64,000 nt of DNA from Aquaspirillum sp. LM1 (GTDB lineage Bacteria > Pseudomonadota > Gammaproteobacteria > Burkholderiales > Aquaspirillaceae): NCBI RefSeq assembly GCF_002002905.1, contig NZ_CP019509.1, forward strand, positions 1,364,001 to 1,428,000, in the 5' to 3' direction. Position numbers and translations under genes: made by a program. Below are positions 1 through 8,075 of this stretch, piece after piece (the first letter of the stretch is position 1; the number at the start of each line of letters is the position of its first letter). The notes under the pieces are model-generated. The model saw nothing but the letters and a program-made list of their open reading frames with translations, was not told where the DNA came from and searched no databases.

Positions 1-622
1 GCACATACGGCAGCTTGCTGGCCGGAAAAAACCCGATCATCGACATATCAAACAACGCCCGCATGGATTCTGCCTGGAATCGGTTCACCCAGCCCATCAG
101 CCGGCCATGGTCGATGTCTGGCGAGAACAGCAGGCGTTGCGCCTGGCCCAGGTCGGGATGGTAACGCTCGCTGGCCTGAAACAGGTTCAGCGCGGCCAGC
201 AGGTCGGGTGCGGTGGTCATCATCCGCCAGGCCGAGCCATTCACCCCAGACGGCGGCACCGAGGCCATCAGCACCACGCCGGCGGGCAGGTCGTGCGGGT
301 ACATTTCCAGGTAGCGTTGCAGCACAAAGCCGCCCATTGAGTGGCCAATCAGCACCGGTGGGCGTGGCATTTTTTCTACCACGGCGCGAACATTGCGCAC
401 AAAGTCGTCAATGCCCAGCGCCGCCAGCCAGGCATGGCCGCGACTGTCGCCGTGGCCTTCCAGGCTGACGGCGCTGGCATGCCAGCCGCGCTGGGCAAAC
501 CAGGGTAAAAAGTGTTCTTCCCATACCCAGGCACCGCAATAGGCACCGTGGACAAACAGCAGCGGCGGCGCGTCGTGGGCGGCGTCGGCGTGATGGCTTG
601 CGCATTCCAGTCCGGGCACCAT
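1..622 (-). CDS. alpha/beta hydrolase, C-terminus cut by window edge
   Basis: The 207 visible residues form the N-terminal part of an alpha/beta-hydrolase fold. An oxyanion-type motif VHGAYCG lies at residues 24-30, and the nucleophile elbow GHSMGG is at 93-98 with Ser95 as the expected nucleophile. The acid and histidine of the triad lie beyond the window edge, so the catalytic set cannot be checked. The start ATG overlaps the stop of the upstream phoH-like gene in a TAATG arrangement, which suggests translational coupling. No signal peptide is seen, so the protein should be cytoplasmic. The substrate cannot be predicted: the family includes esterases, lipases and C-C hydrolases. Confidence 0.85.
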   Translation of the reverse strand, partial: MVPGLECASHHADAAHDAPPLLFVHGAYCGAWVWEEHFLPWFAQRGWHASAVSLEGHGDSRGHAWLAALGIDDFVRNVRAVVEKMPRPPVLIGHSMGGFVLQRYLEMYPHDLPAGVVLMASVPPSGVNGSAWRMMTTAPDLLAALNLFQASERYHPDLGQAQRLLFSPDIDHGRLMGWVNRFQAESMRALFDMSMIGFFPASKLPYV

Positions 623-2031
623 TACAGCACCTCGGCAGCAAAATCAGCCAGCCGCGAGCGCTCGCCGCGCTGCAGGGTGACATGGCCGGCATGCGCCCAG
701 TTTTTCATCCGGTCAACCACATAGGTCAACCCAGAGCTGCCTTCGGTCAGATACGGGGTGTCGATCTGGGCAATATTGCCTAGGCACACCACTTTGGTGC
801 CGGGGCCGGCGCGGGTAATCAGGGTTTTCATTTGTTTGGGGGTCAGGTTCTGTGCCTCATCAATGATGAGGAATTTGTTCAAAAAAGTGCGGCCACGCAT
901 GAAGTTGAGCGATTTCACCTTGATGCGGCTGCGAATCAGGTCGCGAGTCGCTGCGCGACCCCAGTCTCCCCCGTCGTCGTCGGATTTGTTCAATACGTCG
1001 AGGTTGTCTTCCAGCGCCCCCATCCACGGGGCCATTTTTTCTTCTTCACTGCCGGGTAAAAAGCCAATATCTTCACCCACCGGCACGGTGACCCGGGTCA
1101 TGATGATTTCGCTGTAGCGTTTTTCTTCCAGCGTCAGTGCCAGCCCGGCGGCCAGCGTCAGCAGGGTTTTGCCAGTGCCGGCCTGGCCCAGCAGGGTGAC
1201 AAAATCAATGTCCGGGTTCATCAGCAGGTTCAGGGCAAAATTCTGCTCGCGGTTGCGCGCGGTAATGCCCCAGACCGTGTGCTTGCTGTGGCTGTAATCG
1301 GCCAGGGTTTCCAGGGTGACGGTCTTGCCTTCGCGGGCGATGACCCGGGCGGCAAACGGCGGTTCGCTGTCTTGCCAGAGAATTTCATTCAGCAGCAGGC
1401 CGGCGCAGCCATTGCCGCTCATCCGGTAATGGCTTTTGCCAGCTTCCTGCCAGGCTTTCAGGTTTTTGCCGTTTTTTTCCCAGAACGCCTGGTCGATTTC
1501 GCGGGTGCCGGTGTACAGCAGGTCGGTGTCTTCCAGCACCTTGTCGTTGAAATAGTCTTCGGCGGCCAGCCCCAGCGCCGCCGCCTTGATGCGCATATTG
1601 ATGTCTTTCGACACCAGAATCACCTGACGCTCGGGCTGGTCGGCCTGCAAAGCCATCACAATGCCCAGAATCTGGTTATCCGCCTTGCCCACCGGCAGGC
1701 CATCCGGCAGTTCGCCGTGCAGCGCGCGGGTCTGCAGCACCAGCCGGCCACTGGCCGCCTTGTGACTGGCGGCTTTCAGGCTGATGCCGTCGGCCATTGC
1801 CCCGTCAGCGTGGCTGACCAGCTCATCCAGAAAACGGCTGGCCTGGCGGGCATTGCGCGCCACTTCGGTCATGCCCTTTTTGTGGCCGTCGAGTTCTTCC
1901 AGGGTAATCATCGGCAAAAACACGTCGTGCTCGTCAAAACGGAACAGGCAGGACGGGTCGTGCATCAGCACATTGGTGTCCAGCACAAACAGCTTGCTCC
2001 GGGACTGGGCGTTTTTTTTCTTGGCTGGCAT
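622..2031 (-). CDS. PhoH2-type PIN domain / PhoH ATPase
   Basis: This 469-residue protein joins an N-terminal PIN nuclease domain to a PhoH-type P-loop ATPase. The PIN start FVLDTNVLMHDP (residues 15-26) carries the first metal-binding Asp. The ATPase half has Walker A GQAGTGKT near residue 282 and Walker B IIDEAQ near 389. PIN-PhoH fusions (PhoH2/YlaK type) are described as RNA-unwinding ribonucleases, so a role in RNA turnover is likely. I chose the ATG at 2031, with AGGAAAG upstream, rather than an in-frame start 24 codons earlier, because family members begin just before the PIN motif and the earlier part is proline-rich and unlike the family. It overlaps the next gene by one base. Confidence 0.9.
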   Translation of the reverse strand: MPAKKKNAQSRSKLFVLDTNVLMHDPSCLFRFDEHDVFLPMITLEELDGHKKGMTEVARNARQASRFLDELVSHADGAMADGISLKAASHKAASGRLVLQTRALHGELPDGLPVGKADNQILGIVMALQADQPERQVILVSKDINMRIKAAALGLAAEDYFNDKVLEDTDLLYTGTREIDQAFWEKNGKNLKAWQEAGKSHYRMSGNGCAGLLLNEILWQDSEPPFAARVIAREGKTVTLETLADYSHSKHTVWGITARNREQNFALNLLMNPDIDFVTLLGQAGTGKTLLTLAAGLALTLEEKRYSEIIMTRVTVPVGEDIGFLPGSEEEKMAPWMGALEDNLDVLNKSDDDGGDWGRAATRDLIRSRIKVKSLNFMRGRTFLNKFLIIDEAQNLTPKQMKTLITRAGPGTKVVCLGNIAQIDTPYLTEGSSGLTYVVDRMKNWAHAGHVTLQRGERSRLADFAAEVL

Positions 2032-2139
2032 GAAAGTGGGCTTTCCTGTGGGGCGCAACGCCAGCGGGCGCTGCGCGGGGTCAACGGAAACGGGCGGGTG
2101 CAAGGCGCCCGACGGCCAGCACAGCGTGCACGGTTGGCG

Positions 2140-2592
2140 CTACAGGGTTTTTACAAAGGCCAGCACCTCGGCCACATGGCCGGGCACCTTCACCCCGCGC
2201 CACTCGCGCAGCAACTGGCCTTCCGCGCCAATCACGAAGGTGCTGCGCTCAATGCCGCGCACCTGCTTGCCGTACATGTTTTTCAGCTTCATCACCCCGA
2301 ACGCTGCACACGCGGTTTCGTCCGCATCGCAGATCAATTCAAACGGCAGTTCCAGCTTGGCCTTGAAATTTTCGTGCGATTTCAGCGAATCGCGCGACAG
2401 GCCAAATACCTGACAGCCGGCGGCCAGAAACTCGGCATGGGCATCGCGGAAGTCCATGCTTTCGTTGGTGCAGCCGGGGGTGTTGTCCTTGGGGTAAAAA
2501 TACAGCACAACGGGCTTGGTGCAGTCTGACAAGCTGAAAGTGTGCCCGCTGGTGGCCGGCAGGGTCAGCTGGGCAGGCAGGGTCTGGCTCAT
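2140..2592 (-). CDS. bcp: thioredoxin-dependent peroxiredoxin, Bcp/PrxQ family
   Basis: This 150-residue AhpC/TSA-fold peroxidase reduces hydroperoxides in the cytoplasm with electrons from thioredoxin. The peroxidatic cysteine is Cys41 in the motif TPGCT. The second cysteine that many Bcp proteins carry five residues later is absent here (the sequence reads GCTNESMD), so resolution must use another cysteine or an external thiol. The start at 2592 is supported by AAGGAG six bases upstream; an upstream in-frame start lacks such a site. It is divergent from the mlaE-like gene, with a 99-bp gap between them. Confidence 0.92.
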   Translation of the reverse strand: MSQTLPAQLTLPATSGHTFSLSDCTKPVVLYFYPKDNTPGCTNESMDFRDAHAEFLAAGCQVFGLSRDSLKSHENFKAKLELPFELICDADETACAAFGVMKLKNMYGKQVRGIERSTFVIGAEGQLLREWRGVKVPGHVAEVLAFVKTL

Positions 2593-2691
2593 GGCAACTC
2601 CTTGATGCAATGTTGATCGCATAAAAAACCGTGGTTGATTCGGTCTTCCCATCCCCCATAGAATAGCGAAACGCCCTTCCTGTCAATATTC

Positions 2692-3423
2692 ATGCCCAAT
2701 GTCATCTCTCCCATCCTGCTGGTTTTCCGGGCGCTAGGCCAGTGGCCGGCCCTGCGTCGTGTGCCGGTGCAGCAGGCGCTGGCGCAGCAACTGCAGGGCT
2801 GTGGCGTGCAGGCGCTGCCGGGTTTGCTGTGCGCTGGCGTGGCGCTGGGCCTGGTGGCAGTGCAACAAATGCACGGTACGTATGGGGCCAATGTGGAATT
2901 CACCCTGCGCACCCTGCTGCAACTGCTGCTCAGCGAACTGGCCCCGCTGCTGACAGCGGTGTTCCTGATTGCGCGCAGCAGTTCGGCCATGGCCGCCGAG
3001 CTGGCGGCGATTCGGGTGCAGGGCGAATGGCGTCTGCTGGGCACCATGGGCATTGATCCGCTGGCCTATCTGCTGCTGCCGCGCCTGCTGGCCCTCACCC
3101 TGGCCAGCGGCGTGCTGGCGCTGTATCTGTTGCTGACCGCCCAGCTGACCGCCGTGCTGTACGCGCTGGACAGCCCCGACCCGGCCACCCTGTACAGCAT
3201 GCTCGAACCGCTCAGCGCCGGGCTGATTGCCCAGTGCCTGGGCAAAAGCCTGTTGTTTGGCGCGCTGATCGGGCTCATCAGCTGCGCCAGCGGGGTGGCG
3301 GCGCACGGCGACTGGACCGCAATTCCACACGCATCGGCGCGCGCAGTGGTGCGTGCGCTGCTGGCGGTGTTTGCCGCCGATGCACTGTGGGCGCTGCTGC
3401 CAGGCCTGTGGAGCGGCGGATGA
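2692..3423 (+). CDS. MlaE-family ABC lipid transporter permease
   Basis: This 243-residue, strongly hydrophobic inner-membrane protein matches the MlaE/YrbE permease family. It has the conserved block around GTYGAN and ELAPLLTAVFLIARSSSAMAAELAA, the region that contacts the ATPase in MlaFEDB complexes, followed by GTMGIDPLAYLLLPR. It heads a compact operon with a degenerate ATPase, an MlaD-type MCE protein and a lipoprotein. Such operons move phospholipids or other hydrophobic molecules between the inner and outer membranes. Its stop overlaps the next start (ATGA). No strong ribosome-binding site precedes the ATG. The cargo cannot be told from the sequence. Confidence 0.88.
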   Translation: MPNVISPILLVFRALGQWPALRRVPVQQALAQQLQGCGVQALPGLLCAGVALGLVAVQQMHGTYGANVEFTLRTLLQLLLSELAPLLTAVFLIARSSSAMAAELAAIRVQGEWRLLGTMGIDPLAYLLLPRLLALTLASGVLALYLLLTAQLTAVLYALDSPDPATLYSMLEPLSAGLIAQCLGKSLLFGALIGLISCASGVAAHGDWTAIPHASARAVVRALLAVFAADALWALLPGLWSGG

Positions 3424-3971
3424 GCGCGCTGACCCTGCACTGGCCCGGCCACACCCTGACCTTGCATCCCGGCCAGTTTACCCCCTGCCCGCTGGGCGAC
3501 GCCGACCCGCAGGCGCTGGCTCATGCGCTTGCCAGCGCCCTGCAGGCGCACGGCCAGATCGTGCTTGGCCTGCCGGCCAGCGGCGGCTTGCTGTCGCTGC
3601 TCAATGTGGCCGACAACCTCACCCTGGCGGCGCGCTACCATGACCTGGCCGACTGGCCCACGCTGGACCGCCAATTGCCGGCCTTGCTGCAGGCGCTGGC
3701 CGTGCCCGAAGCGCGCTGGTCGGCGCTGATGCAGGCCCTGCCGCAACACCTCAGCCACGCCGAACAGCGCGTGGTGCTGCTGTTGCGCGCGCGGCTCACC
3801 CCCGGTGCCGCCTGGGTGATAGACAGCGGGTTTTTCAGCCGGCAATCCCCATCAGAGCGCCGCCGCAGCCTGGCGCTGCTCACCCAGGCGCTGCCAGGGC
3901 GCTACGCGGTCTGGCTTAGCCACGACACCCCACCCGATGAGGGCGAAGCACAGCATGCACGCCCGACATGA
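3420..3971 (+). CDS. degenerate MlaF-like ABC ATPase subunit lacking the P-loop
   Basis: This 183-residue protein occupies the position of the ATP-binding subunit in an MCE transport operon and overlaps mlaE by ATGA. It is much shorter than a normal MlaF (about 260-270 residues). Only relics of an ABC ATPase are visible: SLLNVADNLTLAARY resembles the region after the Q-loop, LSHAEQRVVLLLRARL stands where the LSGGQ signature and following helix should be, WVIDSG replaces the Walker B LLLDEP, and WLSHD resembles the switch histidine. No Walker A GxxGxGK(S/T) is present; LGLPASGG occupies the place. ATP hydrolysis by this chain alone looks impossible. It could be a structural partner, or a decaying gene that still has an open frame. 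Confidence 0.7.
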   Translation: MSALTLHWPGHTLTLHPGQFTPCPLGDADPQALAHALASALQAHGQIVLGLPASGGLLSLLNVADNLTLAARYHDLADWPTLDRQLPALLQALAVPEARWSALMQALPQHLSHAEQRVVLLLRARLTPGAAWVIDSGFFSRQSPSERRRSLALLTQALPGRYAVWLSHDTPPDEGEAQHARPT

Positions 3972-4002
3972 AAGACAGAACTGACATGAAAGCCATCCGT
4001 CC

Positions 4003-4917
4003 ATGAATGTGTTGCCACGCGCCCGCCTGAGCGGGCGGCTCTGGCTGTTTATCACCCTGGCGCTGCTGGGCGCGCTGGCGCTGCTGGGCGTGCGCCTGTG
4101 GGCACAGGGCTGGTTTGAACCCGGCACGCCAATCCGGCTGTACGCCGCGTCCGGCAGCGACCTCAAGCCTGGCATGCCAGTCAAATTCCGTGCGTTCAAG
4201 ATTGGCACGGTCGAGCAGATTGCGCTGAAGGACGACGCCCATGTGGAAGTGCAGGTGCGAGTGGAAAACCGCTATCTGAAATTCATCCGCCAGACTTCGC
4301 TGGCGCGGCTGAGCAAGGAAGGGCTGATCGGCAACAGTTACATCAGCATTGAAACCAGCGATTTTGCCGCGCCGCCGCTGGCGCGCAATGGCTATCTGGG
4401 GCTGATGCCCAGCACTGATCTGGAAGTGATTGCCCGCCAGGTGAAAGAACAGGTGGACCCGGTGATCGAGCAGCTGCATGTGCTGCTGCTCAGCCTGAAC
4501 CATCCGCAAGGGGCGTTTCAGCGCAGTCTGGGCGATATGGCCCGCTTCAGCGCCGGGCTGAACGACACCCGCCAGCAGCTTGATCGCCTGCTGACGCACA
4601 GCGACAGCCTGCTCGACCGCGACGTGCGCGCCGCCGTGCGCAGCAGCGCCCAGGCGCTGGACACGGTGAACCGCGACCTGCCCACGGTGATGCGCCAGCT
4701 GAACGCCACCACCCAGGCCACCCAGGCGGCCAGCCAGAGCCTGAACCAAGCCATGCAATCCAGCGCCACCCAGCTGCCCGGCCTGATTCGCGACAGCCGC
4801 CTGCTGATTCAGCAAAGCAACGACACCCTGGACGGACTGCGGCAAAACTGGCCGCTGAAACAGCTGAGCGCCCCCCCAGGCCACGACAATGGAGAAGTGC
4901 ATGGTGCCCAGGACTGA
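4003..4917 (+). CDS. MCE/MlaD-family substrate-binding protein
   Basis: This 304-residue protein has one N-terminal transmembrane helix (about residues 10-34, rich in Leu/Ala) followed by one MCE domain (about 38-120; motif SDLKPGMPVKFRAFKIGTVE). A long helical C-terminal region rich in Gln, Ser and Thr follows. MCE proteins form hexameric rings that carry lipid across the periplasm together with an MlaE/MlaF ABC core. The helical tail may extend the channel or tether it to other parts. The gene lies 31 bp after the degenerate ATPase gene and overlaps the lipoprotein gene at its 3' end. Confidence 0.88.
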   Translation: MNVLPRARLSGRLWLFITLALLGALALLGVRLWAQGWFEPGTPIRLYAASGSDLKPGMPVKFRAFKIGTVEQIALKDDAHVEVQVRVENRYLKFIRQTSLARLSKEGLIGNSYISIETSDFAAPPLARNGYLGLMPSTDLEVIARQVKEQVDPVIEQLHVLLLSLNHPQGAFQRSLGDMARFSAGLNDTRQQLDRLLTHSDSLLDRDVRAAVRSSAQALDTVNRDLPTVMRQLNATTQATQAASQSLNQAMQSSATQLPGLIRDSRLLIQQSNDTLDGLRQNWPLKQLSAPPGHDNGEVHGAQD

Positions 4918-5737
4918 CCCCTGGCCAGACCGGATCCGGCCAAGCGGCCCGGCCTGGCTTGGCGCGCTGCTGGCCAGCGGCCTGCTGCTGGCCTGCGCCA
5001 GCCCGTCGCGCCATCCGCTGGCCGGCCAGGAAGCCTTTCGTCAGGGTGAGCTGGCCAGCCGTCAGGCGCGCAGCGCGCTGGCGCGGGGCGAGCTTGTGTC
5101 GGCGCGGCAACTGACCGAGCAGGCGCGCCAGCACTACCAGCGGCTGGATGCTCACGCCGAGGTGATCGACAGCGAGCTGACGCTGGTGACGCTGGCGCTG
5201 CGGCAAAACGACCTGCCCGCTGCACGTGCCGGCCTGGCCGGATTCAGCCACTGGCAGCTGACCCCCGCCCAGCAGCTGGCGCTGGCGGAACGGCAGATCA
5301 GCCTGGCGCTGCGTGAATCCGCGCTGCCACGCGCCGCCGACTGGCTGGCGCAGGCCTGGCAAAGCTGCCCGGCCCCCTGCGCCCGTGCGCCCACGCTGAG
5401 CCTGTTTGCCGCCCGCCTGGCGGCGGCCCAGGGCCAGCCTGAGCGGGCGCGTCAGCTGGCTGAAGCGGTGTTGCAGCAAGGGGAACATGAAGAAACCGCC
5501 ACCGCCCACCGTCTGCTGGGCGGCTGGCAAGCACCGGCCCAGGCGGCACAGGCCCTGGTGCATTTTCAGCAGGCGCTGGAACGCGACCGCCTGAACAGCA
5601 ACAGCGCCGGCCTGCTGATTGACCTGCAAGGCGCGGCGCAGGCCAGCCAGACGCTGGGCCAGACCGCGCAAGCCAGCGAATACCGCCAGCGGGCGGCGCA
5701 GCTGCAGGCGGCCATGGCGGCAGCTGCGGCGCGCTAG
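4901..5737 (+). CDS. helical-repeat lipoprotein of the MCE transport operon
   Basis: The 278-residue product begins with a signal peptide ending in the lipobox LLLAC (Cys about 28), so it should be a lipid-anchored envelope protein. The rest is alpha-helical, Ala/Gln/Leu-rich and looks like degenerate TPR-type repeats. I chose the ATG at 4901 because GGAGAAG lies five bases before it; an in-frame ATG at 4889 has no such site. It overlaps the 3' end of the mlaD-like gene, so it is probably the fourth operon member. It may play the outer-membrane role that PqiC-like or MlaA-like lipoproteins have in other MCE systems, but it does not obviously belong to either family. Confidence 0.75.
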   Translation: MVPRTDPWPDRIRPSGPAWLGALLASGLLLACASPSRHPLAGQEAFRQGELASRQARSALARGELVSARQLTEQARQHYQRLDAHAEVIDSELTLVTLALRQNDLPAARAGLAGFSHWQLTPAQQLALAERQISLALRESALPRAADWLAQAWQSCPAPCARAPTLSLFAARLAAAQGQPERARQLAEAVLQQGEHEETATAHRLLGGWQAPAQAAQALVHFQQALERDRLNSNSAGLLIDLQGAAQASQTLGQTAQASEYRQRAAQLQAAMAAAAAR

Positions 5738-6016
5738 TCGTCAGTCACGTTGTACAAGGGGGCATGCAAGCGAACCTACGTTGGGAGTCTCTGTTTAACT
5801 TCTGTTAAAACAAAACCTTAAATTGTTCAGCGAACCACCCTCCGCACCCCGTCATTCCCGCGCAGGCGGGAATCCAGAGGCATCCACCGTGCGCATCAGG
5901 TGTGTGCTCTCACGACCGCTCTGCCATGCTCAACCCCCACGGCGCACGATGTGGTGCGGTCTGGGTTCCCGCCTGCGCGGGAACGACATTTGGGTGGGAT
6001 TTATACCGAAAGCGGT
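5738..6016. other. intergenic gap with inverted dRS3-like repeats
   Basis: I see no gene here. The gap holds an AT-rich stretch near 5800-5823 and then a pair of inverted 28-nt repeats listed separately. The next stretch up to the DUF454 gene is a MITE-like element. No intrinsic terminator follows the lipoprotein gene before the repeats. Confidence 0.6.
5851..5987. repeat. inverted pair of dRS3-like repeats (ATTCCC-N8-GGGAAT)
   Basis: Two copies of a 28-nt unit face each other, at 5851-5878 and (reverse complement) 5960-5987, differing at three positions. Each contains a palindromic core: ATTCCC-GCGCAGGC-GGGAAT at 5854-5873 and GTTCCC-GCCTGCGC-GGGAAC at 5965-5984. The first core matches exactly the published dRS3 pattern of Neisseria. 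Similar units are common between genes in beta- and gammaproteobacteria. The roughly 80-bp segment between them has no coding potential that I trust. Confidence 0.7.
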
Positions 6017-6020
6017 CTAG

Positions 6021-6129
6021 GGACGCGCTGATTTATTCAGAAAAACCGTTTTTGCCAAAAACAAAACCCAGTAAAATCAACATCCTGGATTCCCGCCTTC
6101 GCGGGAATGACGATTTTTTCAGCGTATCC
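6021..6129. mobile_element. MITE-like element, copy 1 (109 bp)
   Basis: The element has imperfect terminal inverted repeats GGACGCGCTGA (left) and GGATACGCTGA (right end, reverse complement). It is flanked by CTAG at 6017-6020 and TTAG at 6130-6133, both fitting the YTAR target duplicated by IS5-group transposases. Inside is a dRS3-like hairpin, ATTCCC-GCCTTCGC-GGGAAT (6089-6108). A second copy with the same ends lies in inverted orientation at 24012-24118, and a degenerate copy near 37900-38003. It encodes nothing. The TTA of the right flank is the stop codon of the DUF454 gene. Confidence 0.65.
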
Positions 6130-6555
6130 TTAGCGCATATTCACTGGTGCGGGCTGATACACCGGCACCCGCAACAGCCCGATGGTCAGCGCCACGCCAA
6201 TCAGCCCCAGGCCCAGTTGCAGCCAGGGCTGGCCTTGCATCAGCACCATCGACAGCGTGATGGAAAACCCCATGCTGGCCAGCGCCATCCAGCGCACCCG
6301 GCGCGGAATGCTGCGGTGACGTTGCCAGGTGTCGATCATCGGGCCAAACAGCCGGTGCTTGAGCAGCCAGCCGTATAGCCGTGGCGACGAGCGGGCAAAG
6401 CACAGCGCGGCCAGCAGGATAAATGGCGTGGTTGGCAAAATCGGCAAAAAAATCCCGATGATGCCGGCCAGCAGTGCCAGTCCGCCTGCCAGGGCAAACA
6501 ACCCGCGCTGCCAGCGTGGCCCGGACGGGGCCGTGGGCAAGTCTGACGGGCTCAT
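6130..6555 (-). CDS. YbaN-family (DUF454) inner-membrane protein
   Basis: This 141-residue protein fits the DUF454/YbaN family: hydrophobic helices near residues 18-50 with the motif [25 protein letters not shown], then a basic loop ([16 protein letters not shown]), and two C-terminal helices. It should sit in the inner membrane; the family has no established function. Its start overlaps the msrB stop by ATGA. Its stop codon lies within the YTAR target duplication of the adjacent MITE-like element. Confidence 0.85.
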   Translation of the reverse strand: MSPSDLPTAPSGPRWQRGLFALAGGLALLAGIIGIFLPILPTTPFILLAALCFARSSPRLYGWLLKHRLFGPMIDTWQRHRSIPRRVRWMALASMGFSITLSMVLMQGQPWLQLGLGLIGVALTIGLLRVPVYQPAPVNMR

Positions 6556-6962
6556 GGCTGGGCCAGTGGGGTGAAGGTGAGCGCCACCGAGTTGATGCAG
6601 TAGCGCTCGCCGGTGGGGGGAGGGCCATCGTCAAACACATGGCCCAGATGGGCATCGCAACGGGCACAGCGCACTTCGGTGCGCAGCATGCCGTGGCTGG
6701 TGTCGCGCAGGCGGCGGATCGCCCCCGCGCGGGCTTCCTGCCAGAAACTGGGCCAGCCGCACCCCGCATCGAACTTGCTGTCGGCGTCAAACAGATGCAC
6801 GCCACAACACACGCAGTGGTAATGGCCGATGTCGGTGCGCCGGTAGTGTTCGCCGCTGAACGGATATTCGGTACCGGCCTGGCGGGTGACGCGAAATTGC
6901 TCGGGGGTCAGCCGGGCGCGCCATTCGCTGTCACTGAGCGGGCTGAACGGGGTGTCGGTCAT
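6552..6962 (-). CDS. msrB: peptide-methionine (R)-S-oxide reductase
   Basis: This 136-residue MsrB reduces methionine-R-sulfoxide in oxidised proteins. Two CxxC pairs (CVCC and CARC) bind the structural zinc. The catalytic cysteine lies in RYCINS near the C-terminus, and the fold motif CGWPSFW is present. The start at 6962 has AGGA seven bases upstream; the ATG six bases earlier would be only one base from that site. It has no signal peptide and is not fused to MsrA, so it is the free cytoplasmic form. It is translationally coupled to the DUF454 gene downstream. Confidence 0.95.
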   Translation of the reverse strand: MTDTPFSPLSDSEWRARLTPEQFRVTRQAGTEYPFSGEHYRRTDIGHYHCVCCGVHLFDADSKFDAGCGWPSFWQEARAGAIRRLRDTSHGMLRTEVRCARCDAHLGHVFDDGPPPTGERYCINSVALTFTPLAQP

Positions 6963-7042
6963 GGGCATGTCCTGCAACAAAAGTAAGGGAATGACTTCCA
7001 TCATAGCCGATGGGTTCGTGCTGCGTGGCCAGGCGGCGAGGC

Positions 7043-7714
7043 TCAGCCGTCAGCACAGTGATGTTGCGCCAGCTGGCGGGCAAAGCCACGCAGGGTGTCT
7101 ACCGAAATGCTGTGGGCCAGGGTGTCCAGCGTGCTGCGTTCCGGGTGGCGGGTGTGGCTGGCCAGCCAGTCCGGCAGTGCAGCCGGGCGCACCAGGGGGT
7201 CTTGATAGCGCGGATGGGCGTCCAGCTGGGCGTGCGGGGCAATCAGGATGGCGCTGAGCCAGCACGGGCTGACCCGGCTGCCCTGGCGGTGCGGCCAGGG
7301 CAGTTGTCGGGCCAGCTGACGTAAACCGGCCAGATGGCGGGCGCAGCGCGCCAGCGGCGAGGGCAGTTCCTGTTCGCGCCCGTCGCGCAGCACGCTGAAC
7401 CGGCCCTGGGCGTCCACGCACAGGTCGGCACCGTAATGCGGGCTTTCCAGCACCAGAATATCCAGTTGCCGGTTGATCAGGATATGGTCAATCCACAGCG
7501 AGCGGCCATTAAGCTGCAAATGCAGGTCGTGCAGCAGCGCCCAGCGGGTGGTGCCGGCCAGTTCGGCATCCAGGTCGGCGGCGCTGGCGTGCAAGCCGCG
7601 CAGATGGGCATGCAGCCCGCGCAGGCGGGCGGCGCTGGCCGGATGGTTGGGGTCGAGGCGCTCACGCTGGGCGGCCAGCCTGGCCTGCAGGCTGTCGGGC
7701 GGTTTGACAATCAT
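7043..7714 (-). CDS. NERD-domain protein
   Basis: The 223-residue protein has a helical N-terminus (about 1-55), then a region that fits the NERD (nuclease-related) domain: [31 protein letters not shown], with the Asp of IDH and the later Glu of VLES in the places of restriction-type metal ligands. NERD proteins are suspected DNA-processing enzymes, but most have no known role. No helicase or kinase domain is fused. It lies seven bases after the PilZ-like gene in a run of minus-strand genes with NUDIX and DUF2062 proteins, and no clear pathway links them. Confidence 0.65.
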   Translation of the reverse strand: MIVKPPDSLQARLAAQRERLDPNHPASAARLRGLHAHLRGLHASAADLDAELAGTTRWALLHDLHLQLNGRSLWIDHILINRQLDILVLESPHYGADLCVDAQGRFSVLRDGREQELPSPLARCARHLAGLRQLARQLPWPHRQGSRVSPCWLSAILIAPHAQLDAHPRYQDPLVRPAALPDWLASHTRHPERSTLDTLAHSISVDTLRGFARQLAQHHCADG

Positions 7715-7721
7715 GCCGATG

Positions 7722-8075
7722 TCAGCGGGTACGCTGGGTGGGCGCGGCGCTGCTGACGATGTTCACGCCCAGCTGGTACAGCTCGCCGCGCTGCAGCTCG
7801 ACGCAGCTGACGGCTTCCACTTCGGTGGTGAAGGGGTCGCTGGGCCGGCCACCGATGTCTGGCGGATACACGGTCAGCTCGATGCGTTCGCCCAGCTGCG
7901 GCACATACGGGGTGCACACCTGCATGCCGGTAATCCGCACGTCGTAGCATAGCGCCGGGTAGGTTTGCCCGGTAATCAGTGAGCGCAGCTTGCCCTGGCA
8001 GTGCGGTGGCACGTCCTTGTTGCCGGCGTGCGCGCCGGAATAGCCGCGTTGCTGGCCGTTATTGTGCCGGGTCAC
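7722..8075 (-). CDS. small PilZ-like domain protein
   Basis: A 117-residue protein whose central part (GKLRSLITGQTYPALCYDVRITGMQVCTP) resembles a PilZ domain; DVRITG stands where the D/NxSxxG c-di-GMP motif should be. The upstream arginines expected for ligand binding are weak (no clear RxxxR), so binding of c-di-GMP is uncertain. The start is a GTG, with GGAAG upstream, and overlaps the NUDIX gene by 17 bases. A generic beta-barrel domain protein is the alternative. Confidence 0.55.
   Translation of the reverse strand: MTRHNNGQQRGYSGAHAGNKDVPPHCQGKLRSLITGQTYPALCYDVRITGMQVCTPYVPQLGERIELTVYPPDIGGRPSDPFTTEVEAVSCVELQRGELYQLGVNIVSSAAPTQRTR

Noticed and set aside
7043-8075. NERD and PilZ-like genes as a defence pair
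   Set aside because: They sit in a uniform run of housekeeping-type genes with normal base composition, and no effector or helicase partner is present.
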